A DNA stretch of 64,000 nucleotides. Origin: Qipengyuania huizhouensis. GTDB taxonomy: Bacteria > Pseudomonadota > Alphaproteobacteria > Sphingomonadales > Sphingomonadaceae. Both the position numbers and the translations under genes were made by a program. Below, piece by piece: positions 27,745 to 37,391 of the stretch. The stretch lies in assembly GCF_019711635.1 (NCBI RefSeq), contig NZ_JAIGNT010000004.1:124001-188000 (forward strand), read 5' to 3'. Every line of letters starts with the position of its first letter. Positions within the stretch are counted from its first letter, which is position 1. The notes under the pieces are model-generated. The model saw only the letters and a program-made list of their open reading frames with translations. It searched no databases and was not told the origin of the DNA.

Positions 27745-28782
27745 TTGATTGTGCCACCGTCCCCCACTTTGCGGCTCGATATCGACCGTCAGGCACTCGC
27801 GCATAACTGGCGGGCGCTCGATCGCATGTCGGATAAGGCAAGAGCGGGAGCAGCCGTAAAGGCGAATTGCTATGGGCTCGGCGTCGATCAATGCGTGCCG
27901 GTGCTGCGCGATGCTGGCTGCCGGGATTTTTTCGTCGCCCACTGGAGCGAAGTCGAACCGGTTCTGAAGCATGTGCCTACGGACCAGTTGGCTGTCCTGC
28001 ACGGCCCGCTCGATGCCGGCGAAGTTTCCTACGCCCGGCAGGCAGGTGTCCGGCCGGTCATCGATTCCGTTCGGCAGGCGAAGCTCTGGCTGGAGGGCGG
28101 AGGCGGGCCCTGCCATCTCATGGTCGATAGCGGTATCAACCGCCTCGGCATTTCTCCGCGTGAAATCTCCGATCCTTCGGTGCAGCAACTCGATGTTCAA
28201 ATCCTGTTGAGCCATCTCGCCTGTGCCGACGAAGACAGCGTAATGAATGCGCGCCAACTCGAAATTTTTCGCGATGCCATTCAGCGCATCCGGCATAGTA
28301 AGACGAGTCTCGCTAACAGTGCAGGTATCGCGCTCGGTCCCGACTACCATTTCGATCTTACCCGGCCCGGGCTGTCACTCTACGGCGGCATACCGCGCGA
28401 AGAGCTGGAGGATGAAATCCGGCAGGTGGCTCGGCCACAAGCTGCGATCATCCAGACGCGGCAGCTTTCGGTGGGTGAGACCGTGGGATATAACGCCACC
28501 TTCACCGCACCGCAGGATATGCGGATCGGCGTAATCTCCCTCGGTTATGCGGACGGCATATTGCGCAGCTGGGGAGGGGCGGCCCTTCGCCATGGCGAAA
28601 AGGTGCTCCCCATTCTAGGCAAGGTCTCGATGGATATGATCGTGCTGGACCTCACCAATGCGCCCGAACTGGGGGAGGGCGATTGGGTGGAGCTACCGTA
28701 CCACCTCCCCGATGCTGCGCGGCAAACCTCTGTTTCCCAATATGAACTGCTCACCGTGCTGGGCAATCGCTTCCAGCGCTGA
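27745..28782 (+). CDS. alr: Alanine racemase
   Basis: A 345-residue PLP-dependent fold-III racemase that makes D-alanine for peptidoglycan. The PLP lysine is Lys39 in AVKANCYGLG, and the second catalytic residue is the Tyr in ISLGYADGILR. RPGLSLYGG and GKVSMDMIVLDL are further family blocks. Start is TTG at 27745 or GTG at 27751; neither has a clear ribosome-binding site. It begins 8 bases after the MHS transporter stop, so it is probably co-transcribed. Confidence 0.94.
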   Translation: MIVPPSPTLRLDIDRQALAHNWRALDRMSDKARAGAAVKANCYGLGVDQCVPVLRDAGCRDFFVAHWSEVEPVLKHVPTDQLAVLHGPLDAGEVSYARQAGVRPVIDSVRQAKLWLEGGGGPCHLMVDSGINRLGISPREISDPSVQQLDVQILLSHLACADEDSVMNARQLEIFRDAIQRIRHSKTSLANSAGIALGPDYHFDLTRPGLSLYGGIPREELEDEIRQVARPQAAIIQTRQLSVGETVGYNATFTAPQDMRIGVISLGYADGILRSWGGAALRHGEKVLPILGKVSMDMIVLDLTNAPELGEGDWVELPYHLPDAARQTSVSQYELLTVLGNRFQR

Positions 28783-28853
28783 GACGCGTGTTGCGCTGCA
28801 CATTGTGCAAGTGCTAAGCCTGCTTGCATCGCACAATGGGGAGAGCGCGCATC

Positions 28854-29408
28854 ATGGCTAAACGGACCGCCGAGGGCGAACCGATCATCATTAAGAAATA
28901 TGCCAACCGGCGGCTCTATAATACCGACACATCGAGCTACATCACGCTCGATGATCTTGCCAAAATGGTCCGTGAGAATGTCGATTTCCAGGTGCTGGAT
29001 GCCAAGACGGGCGAGGACATTACGCATACGATCCTCACCCAGATCATCGTGGAGGAAGAAAGCAGCGGCGCGCAGCAATTACTGCCGGTCAGTTTCCTGC
29101 GCGACCTGATCTCGATGTACGGCAATTCGATGCAGTCGATGATGCCAAGCTATCTCGAAGCCAGCATGGCGAACTTCCGCAAGAACCGCGAACAGCTGCA
29201 GACGGCTTTTGCCAAGGGTCTCGAGGCGAATCCGCTGGCCAAGATGGCCGAAGCCAATTTCAAGATGATGCAGAATGCGGCGGAAGCCTTCATCCCGGCC
29301 ACCCGCAAATCTGCGGATGCTCCGAAGAAGGACGAGAAGGACGAACTCGCCCAGATGCGCGAGCAAATGGCGGCAATGCAGAAGAAGCTCGACGAGCTGA
29401 GCAAATGA
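28854..29408 (+). CDS. phaR: PhaR-type polyhydroxyalkanoate regulator
   Basis: A 184-residue protein with the PHB/PHA accumulation regulator DNA-binding domain: IIIKKYANRRLYNTDTSSYI and DDLAKMVRENVDFQV. The following segment, TGEDITHTILTQII, belongs to the accumulation-regulator domain. The C-terminus is a helical, Lys/Met-rich tail. PhaR represses phasin and PHA genes by sensing polymer granules. ATG at 28854 follows GGGGAGA. No pha synthesis genes lie in this window, so the regulon is inferred from family only. Confidence 0.88.
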   Translation: MAKRTAEGEPIIIKKYANRRLYNTDTSSYITLDDLAKMVRENVDFQVLDAKTGEDITHTILTQIIVEEESSGAQQLLPVSFLRDLISMYGNSMQSMMPSYLEASMANFRKNREQLQTAFAKGLEANPLAKMAEANFKMMQNAAEAFIPATRKSADAPKKDEKDELAQMREQMAAMQKKLDELSK

Positions 29409-29440
29409 CCCAACCCCGGAAAAATCTCTGGTTCCGTGCG

Positions 29441-29519
29441 CCCTGAGCTTGTCGAAGGGTCATTGTTTTCTTTAAGGGCGGCGCCAGAAGTAAGGACGGT
29501 GCTTCGAAAGGCTCGGCAC
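29441..29519. repeat. Inverted REP-like pair
   Basis: CCCTGAGCTTGTCGAAGGG (29441-29459) and a degenerate inverted counterpart at 29499-29519 with core TTCGAAAGGCTCGGC lie 39 bases apart in the 161-base gap between phaR and proS. The first arm matches a short palindrome-rich repeat that I recognise from many sphingomonad and other proteobacterial intergenic regions. Dispersed copies elsewhere in this window were not seen. Confidence 0.6.
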
Positions 29520-29569
29520 GATTGGGTTGCGAGCTTGTCGCCAGTGCCGAAAACAAGGCTCGTCTCTCA

Positions 29570-31111
29570 ATGTCCAACATTCGCCATGCCCTCACCACCC
29601 GCCGTGCCGACGATTTCGCCGCTTGGTACCAGGAAGTCATCTCCGCCGCCGAAATGGCCGAGGAATCTGGCGTACGCGGCTGCATGGTGATCCGGCCATG
29701 GGGATATGGCATCTGGGAGCGGATGCAGCGCCTGCTGGACGATCGGATCAAGGCGACCGGGCATTCGAACGCCTATTTCCCGATCTTCATCCCGCTTTCC
29801 AACTTCGAGCGGGAGGCGGAACATGTCGAAGGTTTTGCCAAGGAAATGGCGGTTGTCACCCACCACCGCCTGATCGCGGGCAAGGATGGCGGCCTGATTC
29901 CCGATCCCGAAGCGAAGCTGGAAGAGCCGCTGGTCGTGCGTCCGACTTCGGAAACCATCATCGGCGATGCCATGGCGCGGTGGGTGCAGAGCTGGCGCGA
30001 CCTGCCGCTCAAGCTCAACCAGTGGGCCAATGTCGTGCGCTGGGAAATGCGCACCCGCATGTTCCTGCGCACCAGCGAATTCCTCTGGCAGGAAGGGCAT
30101 ACTGCCCATGCGGAAGAGGCAGAGGCCAAGGAGCACACGCTGCGCATGCTCGAAGTCTATCGCGCCTTTGCCGATGAAGACCTCGCGCTGGCGGTAATTC
30201 CGGGTGAGAAGCCGGAAAACGAGCGTTTCCCGGGCGCGGTCGAGACATGGTCGATCGAGGCGATGATGCAGGATGGCAAGGCGTTGCAAGCCGGCACCAG
30301 CCACTATCTGGGCACCAATTTCGCCAAGGCTTCGGGCATCAAGTTCCAGAACCGCGAGGGCAGCGAAAGCCTCGCGCATACGACCAGCTGGGGTGTTTCG
30401 ACCCGCATGGTCGGCGGCGTCATCATGACCCACGGTGACGATGACGGTTTGCGCCTTCCGCCCAAGATCGCACCGCAGCAGGTCGTGATCCTGCCCATGC
30501 TGCGCGAAAAGCCCGAAGACCAGGACCTGATCGACTATTGCGAGACCTTGCGCGCCACGCTTGCCAGCCAGCACGTCATGGGCGAACCGCTGCGCGTCCT
30601 GCTCGATACGCGTCCCGGCAAGGCAGCGCAGAAGCGCTGGGACTATGTCCGCAAGGGCGCGCCGATCATCATCGAGGTTGGTGGCCGTGACATGGAGAAC
30701 GGTGTCGTTTCGATGCTGCGCCGCGATCGCCTTTGGGATGAAGAGACGGGCAAGCCTGCCTTCCAGACCCCGACGCGCGAAGTGGCCGGGCAAACCATTC
30801 CCGATGTCCTCGCGGACATGCAGAATGCCTTGCTGACGCAGACGCAGGAACGCCGCGATGCCAATATCACGCGGGGCGTGACCGAATTCACCGATGTCGA
30901 GAAACACTTTGCCGCTTCGCGCTATCCGGGCTGGATAGAGGTGCAGTGGTCGAAGCCGACCGGCGAGGCGCTCGAAAAGATCGTCGAGCGGCTCAAGGAA
31001 CACAAGCTCACCATCCGTAATGTGCCGATGGATGCGGTCCCGGTGGACGGACCCTGTATTTTCACCGGTGAACCGGCGGTGGAGCGTGTGCTTCTGGCCA
31101 AGGCTTACTAG
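29570..31111 (+). CDS. proS: Prolyl-tRNA synthetase, archaeal/eukaryal type
   Basis: A 513-residue class II aminoacyl-tRNA synthetase. Motif 2 region RWEMRTRMFLRTSEFLWQEG and motif 3-like STRMVGGVIMTHGDDDGLRLP are present, and the protein ends LLAKAY with the C-terminal Tyr typical of the archaeal/eukaryal-type ProRS. It lacks the INS editing insert of the classical bacterial enzyme. ATG at 29570 begins MSNIRHALTTRRADDF; the track's upstream start would extend into the REP region. Confidence 0.93.
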   Translation: MSNIRHALTTRRADDFAAWYQEVISAAEMAEESGVRGCMVIRPWGYGIWERMQRLLDDRIKATGHSNAYFPIFIPLSNFEREAEHVEGFAKEMAVVTHHRLIAGKDGGLIPDPEAKLEEPLVVRPTSETIIGDAMARWVQSWRDLPLKLNQWANVVRWEMRTRMFLRTSEFLWQEGHTAHAEEAEAKEHTLRMLEVYRAFADEDLALAVIPGEKPENERFPGAVETWSIEAMMQDGKALQAGTSHYLGTNFAKASGIKFQNREGSESLAHTTSWGVSTRMVGGVIMTHGDDDGLRLPPKIAPQQVVILPMLREKPEDQDLIDYCETLRATLASQHVMGEPLRVLLDTRPGKAAQKRWDYVRKGAPIIIEVGGRDMENGVVSMLRRDRLWDEETGKPAFQTPTREVAGQTIPDVLADMQNALLTQTQERRDANITRGVTEFTDVEKHFAASRYPGWIEVQWSKPTGEALEKIVERLKEHKLTIRNVPMDAVPVDGPCIFTGEPAVERVLLAKAY

Positions 31112-31147
31112 CTTGATCTGACGGCGTTTCTGTTCGACACAGGGGCA

Positions 31148-32506
31148 ATGAGAAAACTCATCCCGCTTGTCGCCCTCGTCGCATTCCCGATCTCTGCGCA
31201 GGAAACGTCACCGTCGGATCCGGCTGCCGGCGTTTCACAGGAGAGATTGCGGGCCGATATCGATACGCTGGTGGGTTTCGGTACCCGCCATACATTGTCG
31301 GCACAGGACGATCCCGAACGCGGTATCGGGGCCGCAGTTGATTGGGGCCTGGCAGAGTTTGGCCGGATTTCCGAAGATTGCGGATCGTGCCTCGAAGTCC
31401 TCGCGCCCGAACGCACCGAACCTGAAGGCGGGCGCCTGCCCCGGCCGACCCGTATCCGCAACGCGGTGGCCATACAGAGAGGCACCGAACGCCCGGATGA
31501 GGTCATTATCGTCCAGGCGCATATCGACAGCCGGGTAAGCGACGTGATGGATTGGGAAAGCGATGCCCCGGGCGCGAACGATGATGGTTCGGGCACGGTG
31601 CTCGTGCTGGAGGCTGCCCGAAACCTTTCGCGTAACAGCTATCCTGTGACCATCGTCTATGCCCTGCTTTCGGGCGAGGAGCAGGGCCTGTTCGGCGGAC
31701 GTCTGATGGCCGATTATGCCGAGGAACAGGGCTGGGACGTGAAGGCCGTGCTCAACAACGATGTCGTCGGCAACAGCTGCGGCAGCGATGGTTATTGCGA
31801 CCCCGACCATGTCCGCGTCTTCTCCGAGGGGCCGCGCGCCGACCTGACCGATACCATTCGCGCAGCCCAGCGGCGCGAGGGCGGAGAGAACGACAGCCCG
31901 AGCCGCAATCTCTCGCGCTGGCTCGACAATCTAGCCAGTGAGACCGAAGGCGGGCTCGATGTGCGGCAGATCTGGCGGGTCGACCGGATGGGCCGCGGCG
32001 GCGACCAGATTCCCTTCATGGAAAAGGGCTATCCCGCAATCCGCATCGCGGTGGCGGTCGAGGATTACGAACATCAGCACCAGGATCTGCGGACCGAAGA
32101 CGGGATCGTCTACGGAGACACTGCGGACGAAATGGACTTCGCCTATCTGGCCAAAGTGACGCAGTTCAACATCCGCGCGCTGGACAAGCTTGCCCGTTCC
32201 CCTGCGCCGCCAGCCACCAGTGCCCAAGCGGCCGTGCAGACTTATACCGACATCAGCTGGAGCGAAGTGCCCGGTGCGGTAAGCTATACCGTGTGGCAGC
32301 GCCGGACCGACGAGCCCTATTGGCGCGACGAGCCGGTTATCGAGAACGTGGTCGCCACCAACGCCAGGCTCGAAGGCGTTCGCGGGGATGACTGGATATT
32401 CGGGGTTAGCGCGACCGGCGAAAGCGGGGTTATGGGGCCCGTCTCCAGCGCAGTTCCTGCGGGTCAATTCGCGCCTCTTGCGGCGCCAGAGGATGACAGC
32501 GAGTAA
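31148..32506 (+). CDS. M28 family metallopeptidase with C-terminal FN3-like domain
   Basis: A 452-residue secreted protein: signal peptide (MRKLIPLVALVAFPISAQ), then an M28 aminopeptidase-type domain with metal ligands in VQAHIDSR, GANDDGSG (bridging Asp), LSGEEQGL (Glu-Glu) and NNDVVGNS, and a last His in EDYEHQHQD. Residues about 355-440 resemble a fibronectin type III domain (TDISWSEVPGAVSYTVWQRR). It likely trims peptides in the periplasm or outside the cell. It is followed 12 bases later by rnr. Confidence 0.88.
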   Translation: MRKLIPLVALVAFPISAQETSPSDPAAGVSQERLRADIDTLVGFGTRHTLSAQDDPERGIGAAVDWGLAEFGRISEDCGSCLEVLAPERTEPEGGRLPRPTRIRNAVAIQRGTERPDEVIIVQAHIDSRVSDVMDWESDAPGANDDGSGTVLVLEAARNLSRNSYPVTIVYALLSGEEQGLFGGRLMADYAEEQGWDVKAVLNNDVVGNSCGSDGYCDPDHVRVFSEGPRADLTDTIRAAQRREGGENDSPSRNLSRWLDNLASETEGGLDVRQIWRVDRMGRGGDQIPFMEKGYPAIRIAVAVEDYEHQHQDLRTEDGIVYGDTADEMDFAYLAKVTQFNIRALDKLARSPAPPATSAQAAVQTYTDISWSEVPGAVSYTVWQRRTDEPYWRDEPVIENVVATNARLEGVRGDDWIFGVSATGESGVMGPVSSAVPAGQFAPLAAPEDDSE

Positions 32507-32518
32507 GCGCGTCCCCAT

Positions 32519-34825
32519 ATGGCGGGGATGACAAGACAGAATAGAACCGGAAGGAAGCAGGGGCTTCCTTCCAAGACAGAAATACTCGAATTCATCCAGA
32601 CCTCGGAAAAGCCGGCCGGAAAGCGGGAAATCGCCAAGGCTTTCGGCATCAAGGGGCAGGAAAAGATCGCGCTGAAGAAGCGCCTCAAGGACATGGCCGA
32701 AGAAGGCCTGATCGACGGCAGGAAGACCGCCTATCACCAGATGGGCGGCCTACCGAAGGTGACCGTGCTCAAGGTTCTCGAAATCGAGGACGGTGAGCCC
32801 ATCGCCGTGCCCGAAAGCTGGGACCCCGACAGCAACGAGAAGCCGCCTCGTTTGACGGTCAAGGAAAGCAAGAAGGTTGCTGCGCTCAAGCGCGGCGACC
32901 GCTTCCTGGCGCGGACCGAAGAAAAACCGCGCGGGTGGATCGCCCACCCGATGAAGAAACTGCCGGCCCGCACCGAAGGCCTGATGGGCGTCGTTGAATT
33001 CGACGGCAGCGGCAAGCCGTGGCTCGCTCCGGTGGACAAGCGCGTGCGCAATTCCTCGCCCATTTCCGATCTCGGCGGTGCGGAAGAGGGCGAGCTGGTC
33101 CTTGCGGAAAAGGCCGGTAAGTCGGCCCGCTCTGCGGTAAAGGTGGTCGAGGTTATCGGCGATCCGCTGGCGCCCAAGAGCTTCAGCCTGATCGCCATCG
33201 CCAAGCACGGCATCCCGCACATCTTCCCCGAAGAGGCGCTGGCGGAAGCACAGGCCGTTTCGGAACTGCCGCTGAGCGAGGACAAGCGCGAAGATCTGCG
33301 CGGCGTGCCCATCGTGGCGATCGACCCTGCCGACGCGCGCGACCATGACGACGCGATCTGGGCCGAGCCGGACGGGGAAGGGGGCTACAAGGCCATCGTC
33401 GCGATTGCCGACGTCAGCTTCTACGTCCGCCCCGGCAGCCAGCTCGACCGTGAAGCGAGGAAGCGCGGCAACTCGGTCTATTTCCCAGACCGCGTCGTGC
33501 CGATGCTACCGGAAATCCTCAGCGCTGACGTCTGCTCGCTGGTCGAGGGCGAAGACCGCGCGGCGATGGCATGTCACCTGCGCATCGCGCCCGATGGCAA
33601 GATCACCAAGTGGCGCTTTACCCGCGCCATCGTGAAGCTCGCAGCGAATATCGCCTATGAGGACGCGCAGAAGGCCATCGATGATGGCAGCGCGGACGAA
33701 AACCTCAAGAACCTCTGGGGCGCCTGGGACCTGCTGTTCAAGGCCCGCAATGCCCGCGATCCGCTCGATCTCGAATTGCCGGAACGCCAGGTGCGCCTCA
33801 ACGACGAGGGCGTGATCGAGGAAATCGCCGTGCGCGAACGCCTCGACGCGCACCGCGTGGTGGAGGATTTCATGATTGCCGCCAATGTCGCTGCGGCAAA
33901 GGCGCTGGAGGAAAAGGCCGCACCGGTGGTCTACCGTGTCCATGAAACGCCAAGCCGCGAGAAGCTGGTGGCGTTCAAGGAATACCTTGCGAGCCAGGGC
34001 CGGTCCTTCGCCATGGGGCAGGTAATTACCCCCGGTCTCTTCAACCGGATGCTCAAGGACATATCCGAACCCGCTGAAAAGGCGCTGATAATGGAGGCAG
34101 TTCTACGCAGCCAGACGCAGGCCTATTATGGCCCCGCCAATGCCGGGCACTTCGGCTTGGCGCTGGGCAGCTATGCGCATTTCACCTCGCCTATCCGCCG
34201 TTATGCCGACCTTCTGGTCCACCGTGCGCTGGTCGATGCCTACAAGCTCGAACAGCCGAAGCCGAAAGGCGATATTCCCGAGCACAGCGGTCTGTCGGAC
34301 CGGGACCGCACGGCACTCAACCAGATTACCGATGCGATCAGCCAGACCGAGCGCCGCGCCATGGAGGCGGAGCGCGATACCATCGACCGTTATGTCGCCG
34401 CCTGGCTCTCCGGCCGCGTGGGCGAAGTGTTCGACACGCGCATTACCGGCGTTCAAGGATTCGGCTTCTTCGCGACCATCGAGCAATTGGGCGGTGACGG
34501 CCTCGTCCCCGTTTCGACCTTGGGCCGCGAGTATTTCCGCTATGACGAAGGTGCGCGCGAACTTGTCGGCGAAAGTACCGGCACGACTTATGCCGTAGGC
34601 GACAGGCTCAAGCTGAAGCTGGCCGAATCCAACCCGCTGACCGGTGCGCTCAAATTCGAGATACCCGACAGCGAGGGCGCACCGATCGAAAAGCGCGGTC
34701 ATCGCCCGCCGCCCAAGAAAAAGCCGCTCCAGAAGGACAAGGGCGCCCCGCGTCAGAAGCATGCCCAGGGGCAACGCGGCAGGCCCAAGAACATCCGCCG
34801 TCAGGGCCGCGGGAAGAAGCGTTAG
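32519..34825 (+). CDS. rnr: Ribonuclease R
   Basis: A 768-residue RNB-family 3'-5' exoribonuclease. An N-terminal winged-helix region (EKIALKKRLKDMAEEGLI) precedes cold-shock-like domains. The RNB catalytic block is IDPADARDHDDAIWAEP with the four metal-binding aspartates, then GSYAHFTSPIRRYADLLVHR, an S1 domain and a Lys/Arg-rich tail ending in GRGKKR. It degrades structured RNA. ATG at 32519 is used; ATG at 32528 is an alternative. The stop overlaps the convergent usp stop by 4 bases. Confidence 0.95.
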   Translation: MAGMTRQNRTGRKQGLPSKTEILEFIQTSEKPAGKREIAKAFGIKGQEKIALKKRLKDMAEEGLIDGRKTAYHQMGGLPKVTVLKVLEIEDGEPIAVPESWDPDSNEKPPRLTVKESKKVAALKRGDRFLARTEEKPRGWIAHPMKKLPARTEGLMGVVEFDGSGKPWLAPVDKRVRNSSPISDLGGAEEGELVLAEKAGKSARSAVKVVEVIGDPLAPKSFSLIAIAKHGIPHIFPEEALAEAQAVSELPLSEDKREDLRGVPIVAIDPADARDHDDAIWAEPDGEGGYKAIVAIADVSFYVRPGSQLDREARKRGNSVYFPDRVVPMLPEILSADVCSLVEGEDRAAMACHLRIAPDGKITKWRFTRAIVKLAANIAYEDAQKAIDDGSADENLKNLWGAWDLLFKARNARDPLDLELPERQVRLNDEGVIEEIAVRERLDAHRVVEDFMIAANVAAAKALEEKAAPVVYRVHETPSREKLVAFKEYLASQGRSFAMGQVITPGLFNRMLKDISEPAEKALIMEAVLRSQTQAYYGPANAGHFGLALGSYAHFTSPIRRYADLLVHRALVDAYKLEQPKPKGDIPEHSGLSDRDRTALNQITDAISQTERRAMEAERDTIDRYVAAWLSGRVGEVFDTRITGVQGFGFFATIEQLGGDGLVPVSTLGREYFRYDEGARELVGESTGTTYAVGDRLKLKLAESNPLTGALKFEIPDSEGAPIEKRGHRPPPKKKPLQKDKGAPRQKHAQGQRGRPKNIRRQGRGKKR

Positions 34826-35274
34826 GCCAGCTCGTCCAGCTGTTCACGGGTAAGGTTGCCCGGCACGAGATAGAGCGGGCAGGGCAGGCTGGCGGCATGC
34901 GCGGCGAAATGCGCCACCAGCGGGTCTTTTCCGCCTTCCTTCGCAGTGCCGAGCACCAGCGCCGCGATGGAGCCGTGTTCCTCGAGATATTTCGCGATCA
35001 CGTCGGCCGGCGATCCGGGGCGTACGGCGATCACCGGCATCTTGCCCATTTCGCCGAAGATGTTGCCCGCGGCGTTATTGGCCATGACCTCGGCCCGCTC
35101 GCGGGCTTCCTGCTCGATCGTGGCCTGCACGCCGCCGAAGGCATTGAAGGTCTGCTGCGGCACGAGCGCGAGGATATGGACCGAACCGCCCGTCTTCATC
35201 GCACGCATGGAGGCGAAGCGGAGCGCCTGCTTGGCCTCCTCCGTCTCGTCCATGACGACCAGATATATGCGCAT
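34822..35274 (-). CDS. UspA-family universal stress protein
   Basis: A 150-residue single-domain universal stress protein with an alpha/beta fold beginning MRIYLVVMDETEEAKQAL. The ATP-binding-type loop is only partly recognisable (LVLGTAKEGGKDPLVAHFA in place of GSxGxG), so nucleotide binding is uncertain. ATG at 35274 is preferred to the ATG at 35298 because the family starts at this beta strand. It is convergent with rnr with a 4-base overlap. Confidence 0.85.
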   Translation of the reverse strand: MRIYLVVMDETEEAKQALRFASMRAMKTGGSVHILALVPQQTFNAFGGVQATIEQEARERAEVMANNAAGNIFGEMGKMPVIAVRPGSPADVIAKYLEEHGSIAALVLGTAKEGGKDPLVAHFAAHAASLPCPLYLVPGNLTREQLDELA

Positions 35275-35403
35275 GTCCCCGGCTCCCTTTCCGCGCACCG
35301 ACTACAGGCTAATTCGTATTCTGTGCAAGGACCTTGCGGGCGCGCGGCAAATTGGCCAGAGACGCCCGGAACACTCTCCCCAGCGAGGACGTAACGTCAG
35401 AAC

Positions 35404-36732
35404 ATGCCCACGCCGATAAAGATGCCCGCCCTGTCGCCCACCATGGAAGAGGGCACGCTCGCCAAATGGCTGGTAAAGCCGGGCGATACCATTTCCGCCG
35501 GTGACATCATGGCCGAGATCGAAACCGACAAGGCGACGATGGAATTCGAAGCGGTGGACGAAGGAACGCTCGCTTCGATCGAGGTCGAGGAAGGCAGCGA
35601 AGGCGTGAAGGTCGGCACGGTCATCGCCATGCTCGCCGAAGAGGGTGAGGATGTGGAAGAGGCCGCCAAGGCTGCGCCTTCGGGTGATGCGAAGGCGGAA
35701 GAGAAACAGGACGCCGCCAAGCCGGAAGCGAAGTCCGAGCCGGCTAAGGCAGAACCTCGCGAAAGCGCTGAACCCGCGCGCGCCACCGAGGATGATGGCA
35801 CCAAGGCTCCAGCCGCACCGAAAGACGACAGCGGCGCACGCATCAAGGCCTCGCCGCTCGCGCGGCGCATTGCCGAGCAGAAGGGCATCGATCTGAGCGC
35901 CGTCACCGGTTCCGGCCCGAATGGCCGTATCGTGAAGGCCGATGTCGAGAGCGCGAAGCCCGGCGAAGCTCCGGCGAAGGGTTCGGCAGAATCCGGCGCA
36001 CCGGCTCCGGCCAAGGCTGCGACGCAGGGCGGCGATCTCGATGCGCCTTACGAAGCGCAGAAGCTCAACAATGTCCGCAAGGTCATCGCCAGGCGCCTGA
36101 CCGAGGCGAAGCAGACCATCCCGCATATCTACCTCACCGTGGACGTGCGCCTCGATGCGCTGCTCAAGCTTCGCGGCGAACTCAACAAGAGCCTCGAGGC
36201 GGACGGTGTGAAGCTGTCGGTCAACGATTTGCTGATCAAGGCGCTCGCCCGCGCGCTGCAGCGTGTCCCGGCCTGCAATGTCAGCTTCCAGGGCGACGAA
36301 TTGTACCAGTACACGCGCGAGGATATCTCGGTCGCGGTTGCCGCGCCTTCGGGCCTGATCACTCCGATCATCCGCGATGCGGGCAAGAAGGGTCTCGCCC
36401 AGATCAGCACCGAGATGAAGGAGCTGGCGGGCAAGGCCAAGGACGGCAAGCTGCAGCCGCATGAATACCAGGGCGGCACCGCCTCGCTCTCCAACCTCGG
36501 CATGTTCGGCACCAAGCAGTTCGACGCGGTGATCAACCCGCCGCAGGCGATGATCCTTGCAGTCGGCGCGGGTGAACAGCGTCCCCATGTGATCGACGGC
36601 GCTCTGGGCGTCGCCACCGTGATGAGCGCCACCGGCAGCTTCGACCACCGCGCGATCGACGGCGCCGACGGCGCGCAGCTGATGGAAGCGTTCAGGCAGC
36701 TTTGCGAGAACCCGATGGGACTGGTGGTTTGA
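35404..36732 (+). CDS. pdhC: Pyruvate dehydrogenase E2, dihydrolipoyl acetyltransferase
   Basis: A 442-residue E2 core protein. One lipoyl domain carries the lipoylated Lys43 in [15 protein letters not shown]. An Ala/Glu/Lys-rich linker leads to the peripheral-subunit-binding domain ([19 protein letters not shown]). The C-terminal acetyltransferase has the catalytic His415 and Asp419 in [22 protein letters not shown] marks the E2 of pyruvate dehydrogenase rather than of oxoglutarate dehydrogenase. E3 (lpdA) lies 1.3 kb downstream, but the E1 genes are not in the window. Confidence 0.95.
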   Translation: MPTPIKMPALSPTMEEGTLAKWLVKPGDTISAGDIMAEIETDKATMEFEAVDEGTLASIEVEEGSEGVKVGTVIAMLAEEGEDVEEAAKAAPSGDAKAEEKQDAAKPEAKSEPAKAEPRESAEPARATEDDGTKAPAAPKDDSGARIKASPLARRIAEQKGIDLSAVTGSGPNGRIVKADVESAKPGEAPAKGSAESGAPAPAKAATQGGDLDAPYEAQKLNNVRKVIARRLTEAKQTIPHIYLTVDVRLDALLKLRGELNKSLEADGVKLSVNDLLIKALARALQRVPACNVSFQGDELYQYTREDISVAVAAPSGLITPIIRDAGKKGLAQISTEMKELAGKAKDGKLQPHEYQGGTASLSNLGMFGTKQFDAVINPPQAMILAVGAGEQRPHVIDGALGVATVMSATGSFDHRAIDGADGAQLMEAFRQLCENPMGLVV

Positions 36733-37391
36733 GCTCGATCGATTGGGCTGCAACTGGCGCGATGATAGCGGGTCTCGGCACTTTTGCTGGTGCCGGGGCA
36801 ATTTTGGTCGCAGCGCTTCTCGGAAAAAATGCACTTTCGGACTACCGAGCGCAACGCATCACGGACAACCAGATCGAGGTGGCAGATAGGGCTCTCACCG
36901 GCGCATATCGCGCGTTGGATGCGATCAGAGGAATGAGGGCGCGTTGGATGCCTGCCGCAGAATTGCATGCGACTGAGGAGCAACTGAAAGAGCTCGGAAT
37001 GAAGCTAGACGGTATGCCCGACGAGCTAAAGTCGGCGCAGATCACAAAAGGTGTGGTCTATCGCCGGGCCGAATATTTTAAGGACGATTTTGACGCCGTA
37101 TTCGCAGTAATCCCGTCTGTTCGTGCCTACTTTGGCAAAGAGTTGGTCGAGGCGATGGAAGCTTTTCCGAAGGCTCGCAATCGCATTCTAAGCAGTGCTG
37201 ATATGCTTTACATGGTTGAGCGGCGAGGCAGAGACGAAGACGACAAGTTTTCAATCAATATCCGTAAAGATGTCTTCGGATCATGGGGAGAGGAAGACGA
37301 AGACTCCATCTCTACAAGCCTCAAGGACGCGATCTTAAAGCTAGAAAAAGTGCTTTTGCCAATCATCGGCCGCGAGCTCGAAAATGCCTGA
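36729..37391 (+). CDS. Orphan single-TM protein inside the pdh cluster
   Basis: A 220-residue protein I do not recognise. Residues about 7-30 ([20 protein letters not shown]) form one membrane segment; the rest is soluble and charged, with a likely helical region at residues 45-110. The TTG start at 36729 overlaps the pdhC stop (TTGA). The stop overlaps the next ATG by 8 bases. The base composition is clearly less GC-rich than the genes on either side, and codons such as ATA, CTA, TTA and AGA appear. This suggests later acquisition. There is no sign of a role in the pyruvate dehydrogenase complex. Confidence 0.7.
   Translation: MSSIDWAATGAMIAGLGTFAGAGAILVAALLGKNALSDYRAQRITDNQIEVADRALTGAYRALDAIRGMRARWMPAAELHATEEQLKELGMKLDGMPDELKSAQITKGVVYRRAEYFKDDFDAVFAVIPSVRAYFGKELVEAMEAFPKARNRILSSADMLYMVERRGRDEDDKFSINIRKDVFGSWGEEDEDSISTSLKDAILKLEKVLLPIIGRELENA

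Noticed and set aside
35404..36732. pdhC as oxoglutarate dehydrogenase E2 (sucB)
   Set aside because: [11 protein letters not shown] at the N-terminus and [14 protein letters not shown] are characteristic of the pyruvate dehydrogenase E2.
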